Shown here in pieces: positions 1 to 8,748 of a DNA stretch of 27,202 nt; positions within the stretch are counted from its first letter, which is position 1, and every line of letters starts with the position of its first letter. The notes under the pieces are model-generated. The model saw only the letters and a list, made by a program, of their open reading frames with translations. It was not told where the DNA came from and did not search any database. The position numbers and the translations under genes were made by a program. This DNA comes from a virus, in the IMG/VR virus record IMGVR_UViG_3300006916_000301, positions 1 through 27,202 of that record, one strand, 5' to 3'.

Positions 1-844
1 CATACGGGTCAAGAACAAATGCGTAATCTTCATCTTTACACGGCTCGGTCATTTCAATTGGGAATAAACTTGACTCGCTGGCTATCGGCTTACATAAATA
101 TTCACGGGTAAATGCTATTGATGTCATTTCTCCCCTTCTTTGTTGCAGTGCATCAAGCGACCAGCGTTCCGGCCAAAGTGGCTTACCTGTTTCTTCATTA
201 ATAGCAGGGTATTCTCTAACTTGATACCCTTTGAGTCCTTTCAACTCTTGATACAGGTCAGTGTATGAAAATGGTGTTCCGACGATACACAACTGTGCTG
301 TGTGGTGAAGCACTGGCAATAGAGCAGTATAGAACCAAGAAGCAACATGTGTCAACTGTGTTGCCGCTTCGCTGGACAATATATCGTCAAGCACTACGAT
401 GTCGGGGTGGGCACCACGAACCGCTTTACCAACGGACATAGCCGATATAGATGATTTATTTGTGAATTTGAATTTTTGCTTCGCCCACCCACGCTTAGGT
501 TTCAAGTGCTGTAATGCTGGCACTGTTTCAATCAACTCATTCATTTTAGCCATGTGTTCAATTGACTGGTGTTGGCTGTGTGAGAAAAATAGGACTTCTG
601 TGCCGGGATTGTAAGCCATTTTCCAAAGTAAATATACCCTGTAAAAAACGGACTTACCGTGGTCACGGGATGCAATCACACAAGTCTTGTTATGGTTCTC
701 GGACATGTCGAACCATTCTTGATGAAAGTCAGCAACCATGTAGTTTTCGTGTTTTCCGCAAATGTCCTCAAAGAAATACTTGAAATCCCTGCGACCCATC
801 TCCCAGTCAACATTCTTCGCTAACTCATGGATGCCATTACTCAT
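1..844 (-). CDS. terL: Terminase large subunit (TerL), partial, C-terminus off the left edge
   Basis: I translated 281 codons from the ATG at 844. The protein is the DNA-packaging motor ATPase/nuclease of tailed viruses, which docks on the portal and pumps DNA into the prohead. A Walker A motif ASRDHGKS is at residues 58-65. A Walker B motif DIVVLDD is at 148-154, preceded by RGAHP as is usual in TerL. A coupling-type motif VGTPF follows at about residue 192. The sequence ends at FVLDPY, where the first metal-binding Asp of the RNase H-like nuclease domain is expected. The nuclease domain is therefore cut by the window edge. It lies 6 bases downstream of the lysine-rich gene at 851-2761, at the end of a long minus-strand operon. 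The AxxxxGKS form of the P-loop is normal for TerL. The family call is secure; the exact viral lineage is not. Confidence 0.93.
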   Translation of the reverse strand, partial: MSNGIHELAKNVDWEMGRRDFKYFFEDICGKHENYMVADFHQEWFDMSENHNKTCVIASRDHGKSVFYRVYLLWKMAYNPGTEVLFFSHSQHQSIEHMAKMNELIETVPALQHLKPKRGWAKQKFKFTNKSSISAMSVGKAVRGAHPDIVVLDDILSSEAATQLTHVASWFYTALLPVLHHTAQLCIVGTPFSYTDLYQELKGLKGYQVREYPAINEETGKPLWPERWSLDALQQRRGEMTSIAFTREYLCKPIASESSLFPIEMTEPCKDEDYAFVLDPY

Positions 845-850
845 TTAGCA

Positions 851-2761
851 TCAACCCGTTATTTCATCTATTTCATCGTCACTAAATCCGTGATGATCGA
901 CTAAATCTCCTTTATCATTCTTCAAACGACTAATGGCTGATGCGTTTCCATTCCTTGCCGCTTCAACCACTTCATTGACATAATCTTTATCGCTTGAACC
1001 GGAGATGTATTTTGTGTAGTTTTTTTCCTCCGGCTCACTTACCGCTTCTTTTTTTTTAGCCTTAGCCTCTTGGCGTTTTTCGCTTCGGGCTTTCGCCGCC
1101 GCTTCATTACCCTCATTGACCTTTGCCTTCTTTTCATTCTTAGGGCGTTGCCTTGCCTTTTGTGTTGGCTTATTTGGGAATGGTTTTACGCCTTGACCTT
1201 TTGTTTCTTTTCCTTTAGTGGTGTTCTCAACAAGTTTCTTTGCCGATGCCTTCTTTGGCTTGGCTGGCTCTTGCATAACTTGGGCACCTTCTATGTTCTC
1301 TTTTACTGGCTTCTTACCTCTTTGGGCTTTGGTGCCAGTCTTTTTCTTAGGCGGTGCTTCTTCTCGCATTTCTTGGGTGCCTTCAATTGCGGCTTGCTTG
1401 TTTGCTTCGGCAACTTCTTTACCCTTTTTTGTATTGCTCACAGCCTTTGCGGCTGGACCTTTCTTAGCCTTCTTAGGTGCGGCCTTCTTAGGCGGTTTCG
1501 GTTCATCCTCCGGTGTTCCCTCGTAACTGTATTTTTCTCTTATCTTATTCCTACGATTTTTTTGCTTCAAACGACCATCTTCGTATCTTGCTTCGGGGTG
1601 TTGATCGGTTATTTGTTGTTCGGTTCTTTCATTGGCGGTAGTGAATGTCCTTTTCCTTCTTCCACTATCGGCCATAGGTTGGGGTTCACGGGATTCCACC
1701 TTTTCCGGTAGCAATCTTTCATCCCGTGTTTCAATGTTTCCCATTGGTAATGCCCTTCTTGGTATTGGCGAACCTCTTTTTGTGGTTGCCACTTCGTCAG
1801 CCGAAGGCTTGTCAGTCATAGGTTCTGTTTCCTCCATTTCCTGTGGAGGCTCAACCCTTTGGCCTCGGCTATCAATACCAAATTCTCTTAACTCGTTATC
1901 TAAATCTCGCTTTGGCTGTGCAAATTCTGTGATTTTCATTTGGTTAAGCCCTGCCTCCGTTGGAGATGTCTGCTGTGGCTCAATTGGTTTCATATCGTTA
2001 TTGATTCTATCATATATGCTTTGCATTGATGATGGGGTTGTTGGGGCGGCTCGCCCTCCCATTTCTTCACGCATTTCGGCCAATCGGCTTGATGGACTGT
2101 CGGGGTCAACATCTCTATACTTGTTAGCAATTGATGGCGGTGTTGATGTAATTTGCTGTTGCTCTTGCCTTCGCTGTAATTCTTCGGGGTCATTTTGCAT
2201 AAGCCACTGTTCATCCGGTTCTTTGCCCCATGTTCTCCGGTAAGATTCAGCCGCACCTAATGGTTCTTTTTTCGGCTTTCTTTCTTCCATCGTTGGTGGT
2301 GAACCACTGGCACTTTCCACTGTTCCTTGAGTCGTTTCCTGTTCAGCAGGTTGTCGTCTAAATCTATTCATGAAACTACTAATACCTTGCTTGGCTCGGC
2401 CAAACATACCTGTCTTGTTTGGGTCACGGGTTTCGCTTCGGCCTTGACTAAAGTTAGCACCCATACCTGTTGGTGGTTGTTGCCCTGCGCTTTCTAAAGA
2501 TGCACCCTCATTCATTTGACCGAAGGGGTCTGCTGGTTGTGGTGCCATTGTATTGAAATTGCCTCTATCCTGTCTTTTTTGCTCTTGTCTTGTTTGTGCG
2601 TAAGACTCCCTCAAACCGTATGGGTCGTCTTGTCGTGGTGCTTTCATCACCTGTTCCCATACTTGAGAAAATAATTGCTTAGAATCACGACCTTTGCGTA
2701 GTGGTTGTTTGCCCATCATTTCTTCACGGGCTTTGATTAGAAGATCGTCATACCTATCCAT
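851..2761 (-). CDS. Lysine-rich low-complexity protein of unknown function, 636 aa
   Basis: Not recognised. The ATG at 2761 is chosen over a TTG at 2776 because GGTGAT lies just before it, overlapping the stop of the upstream gene. The N-terminus (MDRYDDLLIKAREEMM) is helical. Residues of about 20-380 are rich in Gln, Pro, Arg and Glu and look disordered. Residues of about 390-580 form a highly basic Lys/Ala/Pro region with loosely repeated KKGKE..., EGTQEM/EGAQVM and PKKK/KPKKA segments, similar in composition to histone H1 or AlgP tails. The last 60 residues are acidic and predicted ordered (ending DDEIDEITG). It sits directly before terL. A scaffold, a DNA-binding virion protein or a packaging accessory are all possible, and the sequence does not decide between them. 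Confidence 0.8.
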   Translation of the reverse strand: MDRYDDLLIKAREEMMGKQPLRKGRDSKQLFSQVWEQVMKAPRQDDPYGLRESYAQTRQEQKRQDRGNFNTMAPQPADPFGQMNEGASLESAGQQPPTGMGANFSQGRSETRDPNKTGMFGRAKQGISSFMNRFRRQPAEQETTQGTVESASGSPPTMEERKPKKEPLGAAESYRRTWGKEPDEQWLMQNDPEELQRRQEQQQITSTPPSIANKYRDVDPDSPSSRLAEMREEMGGRAAPTTPSSMQSIYDRINNDMKPIEPQQTSPTEAGLNQMKITEFAQPKRDLDNELREFGIDSRGQRVEPPQEMEETEPMTDKPSADEVATTKRGSPIPRRALPMGNIETRDERLLPEKVESREPQPMADSGRRKRTFTTANERTEQQITDQHPEARYEDGRLKQKNRRNKIREKYSYEGTPEDEPKPPKKAAPKKAKKGPAAKAVSNTKKGKEVAEANKQAAIEGTQEMREEAPPKKKTGTKAQRGKKPVKENIEGAQVMQEPAKPKKASAKKLVENTTKGKETKGQGVKPFPNKPTQKARQRPKNEKKAKVNEGNEAAAKARSEKRQEAKAKKKEAVSEPEEKNYTKYISGSSDKDYVNEVVEAARNGNASAISRLKNDKGDLVDHHGFSDDEIDEITG

Positions 2762-2765
2762 GTTA

Positions 2766-3713
2766 TCACCGGCCAATTTGTTTTCTTAGTAAGATGTGTT
2801 CTATCGAATTGTGAATACGCTCGGCTGATGCAAATTTCAATTGTTGCGGTTGCATTCCAGCCGCACGCATAGCCATATTTTGGTTTGCGAGATTGTATCG
2901 GTCTGTTTGGTCTTTACTTTGCTGGTTAGCCTGTCGTCTTGCGCCATATCCCGTTTGCCCCATATTTGCTGTCAATCCCATTGACAATACATCGGCAACC
3001 TTTCCACCAAATGAACGGTTCTTCATCCATGATTGCTGGTCGCCTCCCTTGCCTCTTGCCAGTGCGGCGGCATCGGCACCAAAGGCCATTTGATTAGCGG
3101 CATTTTGCATTTGGTTGCCCCCTGCGGCTGGTGCTGGTGCGCCACCTTGTTGTGCTGGTGGTGCTGGTGGATTTTGTGCTGGTGGATTTTGTGCTGGTGG
3201 ATTTTGTCCACCACCTTGTTGTGCTGGTGGTGCTGGTGGATTTTGTGCTGGTTGTTGCCCTCCACCAAACATACCAAGTCCGGGAATATGCCCTTGTGGT
3301 GCGGGTGCTGGTGCTGGGTTTTGCCCTCCACCACCTTGTGGTGCTGGTGGGTTTTGTGCTGGTGGGTTTTGTGCGGCTGGTGTTGGATTACCAACTGCGG
3401 CATTCATCGCACCCAGCCTCTTATTATCTCTTGCCAATCTTCGCTCGTCACCGACTTTATTAGCATAGTTTTCACGGCTAAGAACATTCCCTGCCTCATC
3501 CTTGAATTTTGCTTGTGCGTCGGGTGTTAATTGGTCGTATTGACCTCTTGCCTTTCGTTCAGCATTTGCATCACCTAAACGCTGAAAAGCCCCAGCAGTT
3601 TGCTGAATTGGGTTCCTCATAAAATCCTTAAATCCTTTGTCAACCGCATCTCGCTCGGCTATCATTCGTGCCCTTGCGAGCCTGTCTGCGCTAAATTCAT
3701 TATGCTTTCTCAC
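2766..3713 (-). CDS. Pro/Asn/Gln-repeat protein of unknown function, 315 aa
   Basis: Not recognised. The start is GTG at 3713, overlapping the previous gene's TGA by 4 bases (GTGA), with AGGTGG upstream. Residues 1-95 are charged and helical (DRLARARMIAERD...). Residues of about 105-205 are a repeat tract built from NPPAQ/NPPAP and PPAQQGGG units, encoded by tandem DNA repeats. Residues 210-315 are Gln/Ala/Met-rich and contain a glycine-rich segment (GGKVADVLSMGLTANMGQ). The composition suggests an extended or disordered linker between two helical ends. Its position between other low-complexity proteins and terL suggests a structural or morphogenesis role, which is inference only. Confidence 0.8.
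   Translation of the reverse strand: MRKHNEFSADRLARARMIAERDAVDKGFKDFMRNPIQQTAGAFQRLGDANAERKARGQYDQLTPDAQAKFKDEAGNVLSRENYANKVGDERRLARDNKRLGAMNAAVGNPTPAAQNPPAQNPPAPQGGGGQNPAPAPAPQGHIPGLGMFGGGQQPAQNPPAPPAQQGGGQNPPAQNPPAQNPPAPPAQQGGAPAPAAGGNQMQNAANQMAFGADAAALARGKGGDQQSWMKNRSFGGKVADVLSMGLTANMGQTGYGARRQANQQSKDQTDRYNLANQNMAMRAAGMQPQQLKFASAERIHNSIEHILLRKQIGR
3130..3375. repeat. Tandem short repeats encoding NPPAQ-type peptide repeats
   Basis: On the plus strand a 15-base unit (gctggtggattttgt) occurs three times in tandem around 3159-3208. A larger 42-base block beginning ccaccttgttgtgctgg is repeated exactly at about 3142-3183 and 3211-3252, a 69-base spacing. Degenerate copies (gctggtgggttttgt) follow at about 3345-3375. 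All keep the reading frame of the minus-strand gene, so this is a coding minisatellite. It produces long mirror ORFs on the other strand. Confidence 0.85.
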
Positions 3714-5665
3714 TGAAACACCACCTTTACTACTTGTATAACATCTAATGGAACATCCATAGATTTAGACATCTCACGCCAGTCGCCCCTACTATTTAGT
3801 ATAGCAACCACATCGGAAACAGGGCGATTTACTACACCCGCCATCATGGCAAGATCGGTAGCACTGGATTTTTGCATTGGTGTGCGGGGTATTGCTTTGA
3901 CAATGCTTTCATCTTGTAAAGCCAATTGGCATTGGACTTGTTCAAGCATTCCCTCTATGTCCTCTTTTCCGAAGATATTACCAAGTCGGCCAGCCCCCCT
4001 GCCAGTTAGATATGCTAACTTATCTGCCATTCCTCTCCAACCCTGTCTAAATCTTGGCGGTCCGTCTTGCCTGTCAACCCCAGCCTGTGGCATTTGAAAA
4101 GCGTTTAGGCGATCATTGGGCATTTCCGGTGGAATATTAGGGGGAACCTGTGGTGCTGGCACGGGTGGAGGCGGTTGTTGAATTGGCACTGGTGGTGGTG
4201 GTTGTTCCACTGGAACAGGGGGTGGTGGTGGTGGTAGTGGTTCGGCTGGGGGTTGTGGTGGTCTTGGTTGTTCAGCACGCCTTTCAGCCCTTTGTTGAGC
4301 CTGTTCTATAACTTGCTCTTGTGGTGGTTGCACTACCTCACCTTGTGGTGGTGCTGGTTGTTGCGGAACCTCCGGTTGTAATCTATTGCCTAATGGTTGA
4401 ATACCGGGGAATTGCTGTTGAAGATATTTGATATGCCCGCTAATAAGCCTATCAACTGCCGCCCTGCCTGTGCCAAGACGCATAGCAGTTTCCATATCGG
4501 GTGCCTCACGGCCACTGCCTTCATCATAATACTTGCCAACAATTTGTTCGTGGAGTTTCGGACCATAATATTTCCATGTGCTTCCAGCGTTGGCATACAA
4601 ATCTGTTCCTTTTTTATTTTTGAAATCGTCAAACCATGTCTTGTAACCATCCATAGGACTTTGAGGCATTTGGACATCGCCAACATTTTGCTGTGCTTCA
4701 ACCGCTTGCTGGGCAACATCGGGGTTCTCGGCAACCATAGCACCTTGAGCAAGCGCATCTTGTCGTCTTACCCCATATATTTGTGAGATGTCATATCGGT
4801 TGAATGGTGTGTGTTTGCTTAGAACAGGGTGGTTTAGCCAAGCGTTCTTTACTATATCAGCAGTAACAGGTTGTCCTGTGCGCTGGGCTTCTTGTGCTAA
4901 ACCACGCATCAAATCAACACTGTGTTTGTATGCTTCATGATTTACATACAATCCATTCGGCCTTACTTTACCTGCGTCAATACTTTTGTTGGTTTTACCT
5001 TTGTGACCCATTTGTTCTCGGACATGTTTTAGCCCTTCATGATATGGCCTATTCCAAGATTCAGCCATCAAGTTTTCCTGATCTCGGTTGCCCACACGCA
5101 AGCGTGGCACGCCTTGTGCATCGTATTGCCACGGTGTTTCATTCTTTTGAGGACCGAATACACCGTCACGCCATTCGGGTGCTAATACTGCTTGACCCAT
5201 ATCCATAGAAAACGGCATAGGCAAATCCATTGGTATTTTGTCAAGCCCTTTACCGGTAAGTGCCGCCTCTTGTCGCTTTTGGTCGTATAGTGCATTTTGC
5301 ACTTCAACGGCTTTGTTAATGTGTGCTGAACCTATATTGATTGCTTTTTTCAGTGCCGCTTCGTATGCTGGCATCATTCCTTCTTGTGGTCCGGCCAATA
5401 TTATTGCGGCCTCTTGTATTGTCAAGTGTTCGGGATCTGATGGGTCGGCATTGTATATCGCTTCATACACAGCATCGGCTTCAACGCCCACTAAGTGCGA
5501 ACCTGCAATATCCTGTTCGGCCATAGGATAATTTGTCAAGCCATTAGGTCCAAGATTCGCAATCAACCCATTAATTAGAGCATCAAAATCATACATGCCC
5601 ATACCTTTGGCGATACGGACTGTGCATGTGTCAAGTATAGCCCACGGATTGCGAAGTAATGTCAT
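3710..5665 (-). CDS. Large protein with central polyproline linker, 651 aa, unknown function
   Basis: Not recognised. The ATG at 5665 overlaps the preceding TGA as ATGA, indicating translational coupling. Residues 1-430 look globular, beginning NPWAILDTCTVRIAKGMGMYDFD and containing many aromatic and charged residues. Residues of about 435-535 are a Pro/Gln linker with runs of six or seven prolines and repeated QPPPPVP units. Residues 540-651 form a second ordered region ending in a possible helix-turn-helix-like segment (ATDLAMMAGVVNRPVSDVVAIL). A weak match to the shared tag motif (KKAINIGSAHINK) is near residue 106 but lacks the aromatic residue. Size and late-operon position fit a virion or tail-associated protein; no enzymatic motif was seen. 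Confidence 0.82.
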   Translation of the reverse strand: MTLLRNPWAILDTCTVRIAKGMGMYDFDALINGLIANLGPNGLTNYPMAEQDIAGSHLVGVEADAVYEAIYNADPSDPEHLTIQEAAIILAGPQEGMMPAYEAALKKAINIGSAHINKAVEVQNALYDQKRQEAALTGKGLDKIPMDLPMPFSMDMGQAVLAPEWRDGVFGPQKNETPWQYDAQGVPRLRVGNRDQENLMAESWNRPYHEGLKHVREQMGHKGKTNKSIDAGKVRPNGLYVNHEAYKHSVDLMRGLAQEAQRTGQPVTADIVKNAWLNHPVLSKHTPFNRYDISQIYGVRRQDALAQGAMVAENPDVAQQAVEAQQNVGDVQMPQSPMDGYKTWFDDFKNKKGTDLYANAGSTWKYYGPKLHEQIVGKYYDEGSGREAPDMETAMRLGTGRAAVDRLISGHIKYLQQQFPGIQPLGNRLQPEVPQQPAPPQGEVVQPPQEQVIEQAQQRAERRAEQPRPPQPPAEPLPPPPPPVPVEQPPPPVPIQQPPPPVPAPQVPPNIPPEMPNDRLNAFQMPQAGVDRQDGPPRFRQGWRGMADKLAYLTGRGAGRLGNIFGKEDIEGMLEQVQCQLALQDESIVKAIPRTPMQKSSATDLAMMAGVVNRPVSDVVAILNSRGDWREMSKSMDVPLDVIQVVKVVFQ

Positions 5666-7290
5666 CGTTTTCCAGCCCCCGCACCTGCTACTGGCAAGAG
5701 CGAAGTATCTTCAAATTTCCAACCTTTTAGATTTTCAGTGGCACCCGTTGGGGCACTGTTTTTATCTTCGCTGGCTTGGTTGCCACGCTTGGCCTCCGCA
5801 CCTAACTCCGGTGTTGCTTTGGTCAACTTCTCAACTGCCGCCAACAATTTTTTCAAATCCCTCTTTAGTGATTGTAATTCGTTTATCTTGAAACCGCTAA
5901 GTTTTACGCCTCGACTCAATAGACTTGATTTTGCTAACGGTTCTCCGCCCAGTGCATCGTGAAGAAGCACCCCTTCGCTTTCAGCCGTCTTTGGCCTTAC
6001 GAATTTCGTGCCCCTGCTACCTGCTGGGCTTGATGGTAATTTTGTTCCTGTTCCAATAGTTTGGACTCTTTCGCCAGTGATACCTCTTGTATCAGCGTGA
6101 GCCGAGAGTCCTCTTGGCAACGCACCCATTTCCCTACGGAATTTTTCAGCCGCTAACTTTCTTTGATACGCAACAGGGTCACGCAATCTTAACGGCATGT
6201 CTTTTGCTCTTGGATTACCACTGAACATTCTTCGTGGTGCAAATGCTTGTCGCTTAGTATGGCGTTGAAGGTTTTGTTCGGCTGATGCCGCACGCCTTTT
6301 TGTCTTACTGTATGGTTGACGGCTTGCTTCTTTCTTACCACGCTTCATTTTGCGCTTTCTTTCACGCTTGCCCTTTTTCTTGGCCTTTGTTTCTTCTTCT
6401 TCGGATTCTTCATCCTCTTCATACTTACGCCCACGCTTCTTACGCTTGGCTTTGAGTATGTCCGAGAGCAAAACAGGGTCGGCTGACTTCGGTAAGTCTT
6501 TGTTCCAATCGGGTGCTACCCCTATTGGAGTCGGAACAAACCATTTGAAATCATCTTTATGATAACCGCCCAATCCGTGTTCAGCGTGTTCAACAATGCC
6601 TTCACGGGTTATTTTCTCGTCTTTAGGGTCAATCTTACCCTGTGCATCCCCAGTCGCTTGTTCTATGAATGGTTGGCCTGTTGGAGTCATAGCAACATCT
6701 GTAAGCATGAATTGATTACTTGTTTTGCGTTGTTCAGGATCCATTTCAAAGTAATCGTCTTGTAATCTTTCAGCCATGAAATCCTCTAAATCTTGTCGTA
6801 TTTCATCGGGGGTGGGAATTTCATCATCGTCTTTCATCACAGCCCAAGCATCTTCAAACGCATCTTCGCTACGCCCAAATATCATACCCGGACCTTCCCT
6901 ACGAATAGAACCCGCTTGTCGCCCCTGTGAAATGCCAATGCCCGTGCTATCCATGTCAATACCCATACCAGTTTCCTTGAGAGCATCTTCGCCCACTTTC
7001 ATTGGCGTGCTACTTAGGGTATCGGCAATCTTTTCCGGCTTGATTGAGATATGCGGCATTTCGCCTTTCATTTCTTCAAGTGCTTTCTTTCGCCTTTTCT
7101 CCCTATCCAACTGTTCCATTGTTTCTTCGGATGCGGCACCATACTGGCTAACATGAGATAAGCCATCGGAGTTTTCATTGGCGTTCACATCGTAATCGCC
7201 TAACATCTCACGGGGTCTAAATCCACCTGTAAATTCTTGAACCCGTATGGATTCTTCACCTACATTTCTTCGTGGGTTAGACATTGGCAT
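5662..7290 (-). CDS. Tag-containing basic protein, 542 aa, unknown function
   Basis: Not recognised. The ATG at 7290 is preferred to a GTG at 7299 because GAGTGAT lies at a suitable distance before it and overlaps the upstream stop. An internal copy of the shared motif (DAFEDAWAVMKDD) is at residues 143-155, followed by an acidic segment. A dense charged tract lies at about 285-345 (RKKRGRKYEEDEESEEEE then KGKRERKRKMKRGKK), followed by an Arg-rich region. The C-terminus has a predicted coiled coil (LQSLKRDLKKLLAAVEKL). The basic, histone-tail-like middle suggests contact with packaged DNA. The internal tag could mark a junction between two modules. Confidence 0.82.
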   Translation of the reverse strand: MPMSNPRRNVGEESIRVQEFTGGFRPREMLGDYDVNANENSDGLSHVSQYGAASEETMEQLDREKRRKKALEEMKGEMPHISIKPEKIADTLSSTPMKVGEDALKETGMGIDMDSTGIGISQGRQAGSIRREGPGMIFGRSEDAFEDAWAVMKDDDEIPTPDEIRQDLEDFMAERLQDDYFEMDPEQRKTSNQFMLTDVAMTPTGQPFIEQATGDAQGKIDPKDEKITREGIVEHAEHGLGGYHKDDFKWFVPTPIGVAPDWNKDLPKSADPVLLSDILKAKRKKRGRKYEEDEESEEEETKAKKKGKRERKRKMKRGKKEASRQPYSKTKRRAASAEQNLQRHTKRQAFAPRRMFSGNPRAKDMPLRLRDPVAYQRKLAAEKFRREMGALPRGLSAHADTRGITGERVQTIGTGTKLPSSPAGSRGTKFVRPKTAESEGVLLHDALGGEPLAKSSLLSRGVKLSGFKINELQSLKRDLKKLLAAVEKLTKATPELGAEAKRGNQASEDKNSAPTGATENLKGWKFEDTSLLPVAGAGAGKR

Positions 7291-7295
7291 GTGTA

Positions 7296-7781
7296 TCACT
7301 CTAAATTATTAATTCCGTATTTGGCGGTTTCGGGGTCGAAGTCCTCTTGTTCTTTCTTGGGTTTCTTCATTGGTTTATCCCCATACATTCGCTTCAAGCG
7401 AGCCAACAAATCGGGATCTCTCGGCATACCAGCGTTCATGGTTGGTGGGTCGGGCTTTACATTCAATACTCCGTCAAGTGAGCCATCCTTCGGCAAGCGT
7501 GGGTTCATTTTCAAAATTGAAAAACCAGTGTTGATTGCCTTGTTGCTTGCTGATTTTAATTTGATGTAAGGCGGGTCGGCAATAAGCATACCTCCACCGC
7601 TAAACTTTCCTTCGTCTAATGCTTCTAACAAACTACTTTCCTTTTTATCATCTCTAATAGAATCTAAAGCAATAGGGTTCCTTGCACAATTTATTGCTTG
7701 TGCATCATGGACTGGCATTCGACATTCTTCATGTGGGTTAGCCCCACAGGCTGGGCAATTCGGCGACATATCTCCTTTCAT
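7296..7781 (-). CDS. Zinc-knuckle protein with tag-like motif, 161 aa
   Basis: Starts at the ATG at 7781, sharing one base with the previous stop (TAATG). An in-frame GTG at 7793 is less likely. N-terminal CPACGANPHEEC (two Cys pairs or Cys/His) looks like a small zinc-binding module of the kind seen in phage proteins. Residues of about 59-85 read MLIADPPYIKLKSASNKAINTGFSILK. The segment KAINTGFSILKM matches the shared tag pattern with Ile, Asn and Phe in place of Phe, Asp and Trp. The C-terminus is Lys/Pro-rich (PMKKPKKEQEDF). A DPPY tetrapeptide is present, but no methyltransferase fold is visible in so short a protein. Confidence 0.8.
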   Translation of the reverse strand: MKGDMSPNCPACGANPHEECRMPVHDAQAINCARNPIALDSIRDDKKESSLLEALDEGKFSGGGMLIADPPYIKLKSASNKAINTGFSILKMNPRLPKDGSLDGVLNVKPDPPTMNAGMPRDPDLLARLKRMYGDKPMKKPKKEQEDFDPETAKYGINNLE

Positions 7782-8563
7782 TAACAATTCCACCTTTTCA
7801 ACGCCGCACCTTTAGGAGTCAATTTGCCTCCTTTACTGGTCGGTCCTTTTACTCCGCCCATTCTTGCACAGAATGACTTTCGCCTCTTTGCTTTCTTTGA
7901 GCCGGGTTTGAGTTTGCTTGGTTTGGTTGTGACGGGTGGTTTCAAGTTTGAGCCTTGCTCTCTTTTGAATTTGGCACGACCCTTTGCATTTAGACCACCT
8001 TTGCGGCTATGTCTATTTGGGTTGTAGCCATGAAACGGCTTTTCCTTCTTTCCTTTCAATACTACTGAAATTAACAAGTCTTGGCTTTTATTGACTTTAT
8101 TTTGTCTTTCACATATCTCGGAACAGTATTTACTGTTGGGTGAGCCGTGCGCTAAACCGCAACCTGCACATTCTTCAATCGGCACTTCATCTTCTCCTTT
8201 CAGTAATTCCTCACGAATCACGAAGGCTTTTGCCAGCGTTACACAATTATCACAATCACACATCTTTACCATTGTTGGTTTCCCTCCTACTCCCTGCGGT
8301 TTGCTTCTCTTTCTCCTTGTCATAGCCTTCTTTTCTTTAGCACTTATCCCTTTGGTTGTTTTTGGAGTTTTATCACTTACTTTCTTCGACGGTCGGCATT
8401 TTGGGTAGCCTCTCGACGATGTATCAGCATCGCTACGACCACACGGAGGGTGTTTGCCATCTTTGTCTTTTCGGCCAACATCAACCCACTTTTCTTTGAA
8501 CCACCGCCTCAAATCTTTCGACAACATGTAAGACGCTGGATATTGAATCACAAAAATCCCCAT
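7781..8563 (-). CDS. DUF5872/DUF6321-like basic viral protein, 260 aa
   Basis: Recognisable from memory as a two-module family common in marine phages and some large viruses. The N-terminal module reads RRWFKEKWVDVGRKDKDGKH then PPCGRSDA and RGYPKCRPS (DUF5872-like). The C-terminal module has GLNAKGRAKFKREQG, KAKRRKSFCARMGG and a terminal KRWNC (DUF6321-like). Between them a Cys/His cluster (CDCDNC, CAGCGLAHG, YCSEICE) suggests one or two zinc sites. The biochemical role is unknown; the strong positive charge suggests nucleic acid binding in the virion. The start at 8563 overlaps the previous gene by 16 bases. An alternative ATG at 8527 (MLSKDLRRWF) resembles the usual family start. Confidence 0.85.
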   Translation of the reverse strand: MGIFVIQYPASYMLSKDLRRWFKEKWVDVGRKDKDGKHPPCGRSDADTSSRGYPKCRPSKKVSDKTPKTTKGISAKEKKAMTRRKRSKPQGVGGKPTMVKMCDCDNCVTLAKAFVIREELLKGEDEVPIEECAGCGLAHGSPNSKYCSEICERQNKVNKSQDLLISVVLKGKKEKPFHGYNPNRHSRKGGLNAKGRAKFKREQGSNLKPPVTTKPSKLKPGSKKAKRRKSFCARMGGVKGPTSKGGKLTPKGAALKRWNC

Positions 8564-8748
8564 CCAATATCAAATGCTTTCTTCATGTCTGCTGGGTGCT
8601 TGCCTTGTTTCTTAAGATCCTTGTAACATTGGCACATCGGCTCTTTTGCCGAGCAATCCATTACGCCCTTCTTCATACAGGCACATGGGTTTTCTTCGTT
8701 TGCACCACAGCAACACTTTTTCTTTTTCAATTCGGGCATCGGACTCAC
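8548..8748 (-). CDS. Cysteine-rich mini-protein with C-terminal tag, 66 aa
   Basis: Begins with GTG at 8748 in a GTGA overlap with the previous stop, or with ATG at 8739. Nine cysteines lie in about 45 residues (KKKKCCCGANEENPCAC, MDCS, MCQC), which suggests a metal-binding miniprotein. The last eleven residues, KKAFDIGWGFL, are a C-terminal version of the shared motif. It is almost identical to NKAFDIGWTLRK at the N-terminus of the gene at 9427-10122. A small knuckle attached to a targeting peptide is the simplest reading. Its function is not known. Confidence 0.8.
   Translation of the reverse strand: MSPMPELKKKKCCCGANEENPCACMKKGVMDCSAKEPMCQCYKDLKKQGKHPADMKKAFDIGWGFL

Noticed and set aside
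1070-2243. Long plus-strand open frames opposite the lysine-rich gene
   Set aside because: They are Cys/Phe/Leu/Ser-rich mirrors of a low-complexity minus-strand gene, without ribosome-binding sites, and contradict the coupled minus-strand operon.
851-2761. Viral histone
   Set aside because: Lys/Ala/Pro tail composition is similar, but there is no histone fold and composition alone cannot support the call.
3130-3375. CRISPR-like array
   Set aside because: Units are 15 bases, in frame, without unique spacers of constant length; they encode peptide repeats.
3023-3530. Repetitive plus-strand frames (C-W-W or A-G-G repeats) and a His/Gln-rich minus-strand frame
   Set aside because: All are other-frame readings of the tandem repeats of the 315-aa gene.
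5460-5500. Weak tag-like segment KKAINIGSAHINK in the 651-aa protein (near 5345)
   Set aside because: It lacks the conserved aromatic residue and is not at a terminus or domain boundary; not counted.
7560-7620. DPPY in the 161-aa protein as a second adenine methyltransferase
   Set aside because: The protein is too short and lacks the other D12 motifs; the tetrapeptide alone is not evidence.
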